Positions 5,342 to 7,851 of a stretch of DNA of 7,851 nt are shown one piece after another; position 1 is the first letter of the stretch; each line of letters begins with the position of its first letter. Source of the stretch: JAIRTY01 sp050257395 (GTDB lineage Bacteria > Actinomycetota > Actinomycetes > Streptosporangiales > Streptosporangiaceae). The stretch spans positions 1 to 7,851 of the forward strand of contig JBLMWU010000116.1 in NCBI GenBank assembly GCA_050257395.1, in the 5' to 3' direction. Under the pieces are notes generated by a model. That model was not told the DNA's origin and searched no databases. It worked only from the letters and a program-made list of their open reading frames with translations. The translations under genes were made by a program, and so were the position numbers.

Positions 5342-6763
5342 TCAGCGGGCCGCGGCGGGCGGCTCGGAGACGCTGGCCGGCACGGCGGCCGCGGCGCCTC
5401 GCTGCCGGGCCACGATCCGCTCGTACTGAGCGAGGGTCGGCTGCCGGAGGGTGAAGGTCAGGAGGATGGCCAGCACCGCCAGCCCGACGGACATCAGGAA
5501 CGCCGCGTTGTATCCCAGGCCGGTGATCACCGCCGCTCCCAGGACGCCGCCGGCGAGCCCGCCCGGGATCTTCGCGGCGTACACGACACCGTAGTTCTGC
5601 GCGTTGACGGATTCGCCGTAGTAGTCGGCGGTGATGGTGGCGAACAGCGGGAACTGCATGCCGGCGGCACCGCCCGTGAGCGCGGCGCCGATGAGGTACA
5701 GCGCGAAGGACTTGGCGTCGTAGCCCCAGAGCAGGAACAGCGAGCCGACGGCCATGATCCCGAACGCCACCCGCATCGCCTGCTTGCGGCCCAGGTATTC
5801 GGAGATCCAGCCGGCGAACGGCCGCCCGAGGCCGTCGATCAGGTTGAACAGGGCGCCGGCGGTCACCGCGGCGAAGATTCCCCAGCCGAGACTCTGCGCG
5901 ACCGGCACTGTGTAGGCGATGCCGAACAGGGCGACCGCCAGGATGATGAACATGTTGAACCACAGCAGGTACAGCTGCGGCGTGCGGCTGGACACGCTGA
6001 TCGGCCATTGCCGCACCGACGGCGGGTTCTTGTGGACGTTGAGCTCCCGCCGCCGCTCGGCGTCCTCCCGGAACTTGACCGGGTCCACCTGCGCCGGCCA
6101 CCAGTTCCTGGGCGGGTCGGCAAAGAACATGCTGCAGACCAGCAGGCCGGCGCCCAGGCCCAGGCCCAGGATGATGAGAACGTTCCGGAAGTCGCTCAGG
6201 TGGAAGGTCGCCCCGAGGATGTAGATGAAGGGCACCGAGCCATAGGCGAAGCCGCCGTTGATGAGGCCGGTGCGCAGCCCCTTGTTCTCCGGGTACCACT
6301 TGGCGGCGGTGTTGATGCAGCTGGAGTAGACCATCCCGGCGCCGAGGCCGCCGATGATCGTCCACCCGATAAACGCGGCCCACGGGCTCGCCGAGAGGGT
6401 CAGCGACACGAACGCGACGGCGACGGCGATGCCGCCGATGAAGACTGCCTTCCGGGCGGACAGGTAGCCGCGTTCCCGCAGCCATCCGGTGGGGAAGGAG
6501 GCGCCGGCCTCGAAGATGACCCAGGCGGTGAACAGCCAGCTCAGGTTGGTGAGGTTCCAGTGGTAGGCCTGGCCCAGGGTGCTCTCCGCGGTGCCCCAGC
6601 CGTATTCGAACGTGCTGATCAGCATCATGGCGATCCATGGCACGAGGATGTAGACCCACCGGGGCCGGCCGGTCAGCGACTCCGGTGATTCCCCTACCCG
6701 GTAGGTGCGCCCGAAGGAGTCCTGGACCTCCCGGTAGGTGGCCGTGCTGGCGCTAGTGCTCAT
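5342..6763 (-). CDS. MFS transporter, oxalate/formate antiporter (OFA/OxlT-like) family, paralog 2
   Basis: A 473-residue, 12-helix MFS carrier that is a clear but diverged paralog of the transporter at 3225-4667. The shared N-terminal tail reads TATYREVQDSFGRTYRVGESP (residues 7-27 region), and the central loop again has ADPPRNWWPAQVDP (215-228). GMVYSSCINTAAKWYPENKG (143-162) is nearly the same as in paralog 1. The OxlT-essential charged pair is kept: R314 in DGLGRPFAGWISEYLGR and K398 in NYGVVYAAKIPGG. The substrate is likely a small carboxylate (oxalate, formate or similar), inferred from family; differences in helices 7-11 allow the two copies to have different preferences. The start is ATG at 6763, fixed by a perfect AGGAGG (6776-6771) seven bases upstream. 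It is preceded by its own promoter with the same operator as paralog 1 and followed by a strong terminator, so it is transcribed alone. Confidence 0.9.
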   Translation of the reverse strand: MSTSASTATYREVQDSFGRTYRVGESPESLTGRPRWVYILVPWIAMMLISTFEYGWGTAESTLGQAYHWNLTNLSWLFTAWVIFEAGASFPTGWLRERGYLSARKAVFIGGIAVAVAFVSLTLSASPWAAFIGWTIIGGLGAGMVYSSCINTAAKWYPENKGLRTGLINGGFAYGSVPFIYILGATFHLSDFRNVLIILGLGLGAGLLVCSMFFADPPRNWWPAQVDPVKFREDAERRRELNVHKNPPSVRQWPISVSSRTPQLYLLWFNMFIILAVALFGIAYTVPVAQSLGWGIFAAVTAGALFNLIDGLGRPFAGWISEYLGRKQAMRVAFGIMAVGSLFLLWGYDAKSFALYLIGAALTGGAAGMQFPLFATITADYYGESVNAQNYGVVYAAKIPGGLAGGVLGAAVITGLGYNAAFLMSVGLAVLAILLTFTLRQPTLAQYERIVARQRGAAAAVPASVSEPPAAAR

Positions 6764-7201
6764 TGCTGGTCCTCCTGTGCTCGTGCTTGGCCGTTTGCCG
6801 GCGCTCGGCGGAGTTCAGCCCGATGACGTGCTGCCGGCCCCCGCGTGGCGAGGTCAGCAGGGTGTCCTGGCCGTATCTGCAGTTGGGTGGTGTCCAAGGC
6901 TCGCCACCGATGCTTCTCGTCGGGACGTCGCTGACTCGGGCTCGGCCCTGACGGGAGGGACCGGCCGCGCCCGGGCACCCGGGCCGTGGGCGGCCGCGCT
7001 GAGCCGGCTGGCTGTCCGGCGGGCCGGCCCTGGCTGGGCAGGCGGCGCTGCCGGGTGCTTGCCGCCAGGTCCGGCGCGCGGCCGGGGGAACCGGCCGGGC
7101 GCGGGGCGTTCCGGGCGGGGGATCACGCGACCCTGGCGCGGTGGGTAACGATCCGGCGCTCTGGGTCCGGTCCGTGAGAGTGGGGGGCACGGCGCGTCCA
7201 G
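6764..7201 (-). other. Very long 5' leader of OFA transporter 2, with possible small upstream reading frame
   Basis: About 440 bases lie between the operator and the ATG. The promoter-proximal 70 bases resemble the transporter 1 leader. Further down, TCGCCACCGAT (6902-6912) repeats the block that in transporter 1 directly precedes the ATG; here it is followed by TTG instead of ATG, then about 130 extra bases that carry a new strong ribosome site. A 45-codon frame runs from that TTG (6897) to a TGA at 6760 that overlaps the transporter ATG (ATGA). Its third codon positions are only about 58% G/C, which argues against it being a conserved protein. GC-rich inverted words such as CCCGGG-CA-CCCGGG near 6969-6982 suggest heavy folding. 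No known riboswitch recognised. Confidence 0.4.
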
Positions 7202-7203
7202 AA

Positions 7204-7227
7204 ATTGTATACCGTCGTCAGGATACT
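7204..7227. promoter_or_regulatory. Putative GntR operator in front of OFA transporter 2
   Basis: The same 24 bases as at 4982-5005, with the TTGTATAC word at 7205-7212 and ATACT at 7223-7227. It abuts the predicted -10 box and covers the likely transcription start. Exact identity within otherwise only similar upstream regions points to selection on a protein-binding site rather than mere recent duplication. Confidence 0.65.
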
Positions 7228-7256
7228 ATTGTCCTGCGCCTGCCCGGAAAGGTCAA
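7228..7256 (-). promoter_or_regulatory. Predicted sigma70-type promoter of OFA transporter 2
   Basis: On the minus strand TTGACC (7256-7251) and GACAAT (7233-7228) are 17 bases apart. An AT-rich patch, GGTAATTTAAATTGCC at 7279-7294, lies 20-40 bases upstream of the -35 and could act as an UP element or activator site. Confidence 0.5.
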
Positions 7257-7308
7257 GGGGCGGTAAGCAATAGGTTTCGGTAATTTAAATTGCCCTGTTC
7301 CGGGGCAC

Positions 7309-7349
7309 GCTGATGAGGCCGGGTGGCGATTGCACCCGGCCTCATCAGC
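7309..7349 (-). terminator. Hairpin terminator after the NuoF-like gene
   Basis: A perfect 16-bp inverted repeat, arms 7309-7324 (GCTGATGAGGCCGGGT) and 7334-7349, with a nine-base loop. It lies 31 bases past the stop of the NuoF-like gene and before the transporter 2 promoter, so it separates the two transcription units. No U-run follows. Confidence 0.82.
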
Positions 7350-7379
7350 CGGAATCCGCTGGCCGTCGGGCTGCCCAGA

Positions 7380-7851
7380 TCAGGTGACGGGCGCCGCCTG
7401 CTCGCTGCTCACCAGGTCGGGCGCGCTGGTCATGGCCATGGCGGCGGCGGTGTCGAGCAGGGTGCAGATGCCCTTGCCGCGGTGCTCCGCGGCAAGGGCG
7501 GTGATGGCCCTGCTGTCCCCGGCCGCCAGCGGCTGGGCCGCACCCGGCCGCAGCAGCTGTGCCAGCTGGGCAGTGCCGGTGACGCAGATCGGGCACTGCT
7601 CGCAGGTCTCGCGGGCGAAGAAGGCCGCCACCTTGGCCGCGGCCAGCCCCATGCCCTGCTGGGCGCCGACCACGATGATGGACGCGCCCAGCCCGGTCCC
7701 GGCCGCCTTCAGCGCGTCCGCGTCCATGGTGACGTCGAGCTGGTCGGCGCGCAGCCAGGGCAGCGAGTAGCCGCCCGGCAGCACCGCCGCCACCCGGTCG
7801 CCCGGCAGCGGGCCGCCCGCCTGGGCGATCAGCTCCCGGGCGGCGATGCCG
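7380..7851 (-). CDS. NuoF / formate dehydrogenase beta-type flavoprotein subunit, C-terminal SLBB and 4Fe-4S domains (truncated by window edge)
   Basis: The last 156 residues of a larger protein (NuoF relatives are usually 430 residues or more); the N-terminal FMN/NADH domain lies off the right edge. The visible part starts inside the SLBB-like domain (ELIAQAGGPLPGDRVAAVLPGG), continues with the LDVTMDADALKAAGTGLGASIIVV stretch typical of NuoF, and ends in the iron-sulfur helix bundle. Three cysteines in FARETCEQCPIC and a fourth in GICTLLDTAA match the four ligands of the 4Fe-4S cluster called N3 in complex I. Such subunits take electrons to or from NAD(H) in complex I, soluble NAD-linked formate dehydrogenases and bidirectional hydrogenases. 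The wording after the cysteines (ICVTGTAQLAQLL rather than the PCREG of complex I) and the absence of a nuoG-like gene after it suggest a complex-I-independent enzyme. Formate dehydrogenase is attractive given the neighbours, but the upstream genes are not visible. It ends its transcription unit at the hairpin at 7309-7349. Confidence 0.8.
   Translation of the reverse strand, partial: GIAARELIAQAGGPLPGDRVAAVLPGGYSLPWLRADQLDVTMDADALKAAGTGLGASIIVVGAQQGMGLAAAKVAAFFARETCEQCPICVTGTAQLAQLLRPGAAQPLAAGDSRAITALAAEHRGKGICTLLDTAAAMAMTSAPDLVSSEQAAPVT

Noticed and set aside
5207..6688. Plus-strand 493-codon open frame opposite carrier 2
   Set aside because: Same reason: low-complexity charged composition opposite a well-supported transporter.
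4982..7227. Repeated 24-mer as part of a mobile element or CRISPR array
   Set aside because: Only two full copies 2.2 kb apart, each at a promoter; no transposase, terminal repeats or spacer pattern.

Overview
The window is chromosomal DNA from a high-GC actinobacterium. The codons are strongly G/C-ending, and one gene is a close match to MscR, the mycothiol-dependent formaldehyde dehydrogenase / S-nitrosomycothiol reductase; mycothiol is the actinobacterial thiol. I cannot name the genus. No RNA gene, insertion sequence, CRISPR array or origin was seen.

Layout. Positions 1-2291 hold a minus-strand gene group, read right to left: mscR, a sulfotransferase-like P-loop gene that touches the mscR stop, and a class IV PLP aminotransferase that runs off the left edge. 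A short divergent intergenic region separates mscR from a plus-strand GntR/FadR-type (FCD) regulator at 2434-3135. A strong hairpin terminator at 3136-3180 lies between this regulator and the convergent gene at 3225-4667. Then come two paralogous minus-strand transporters of the OxlT oxalate/formate antiporter (OFA) type, at 3225-4667 and 5342-6763. Each has its own promoter, a long 5' leader (about 0.33 and 0.46 kb) and an upstream hairpin region. At the right edge, a minus-strand gene ending at 7380 encodes the C-terminal SLBB and 4Fe-4S part of a NuoF / formate dehydrogenase beta-type flavoprotein, followed by its own hairpin terminator.

The main regulatory observation is a shared DNA element. 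An identical 24-bp block lies just downstream of the predicted -10 boxes of both transporters (4982-5005 and 7204-7227). A third, weaker copy with the same internal spacing, TTG[T/C]ATAC-N10-ATACT, lies between mscR and the regulator gene (2384-2406). The block contains a GT..AC core typical of GntR operators, so the local GntR protein is the obvious candidate binder. That would make the window one regulon.

How the genes may work together (inference): MscR oxidises the formaldehyde-mycothiol adduct towards formate, the OxlT-like carriers would move formate, oxalate or related carboxylates, and the NuoF-like protein could belong to an NAD-linked formate dehydrogenase. The sulfotransferase-like and aminotransferase pair is adjacent here in the same order as the two halves of a fused plant protein family of unsettled function, which suggests they act together.
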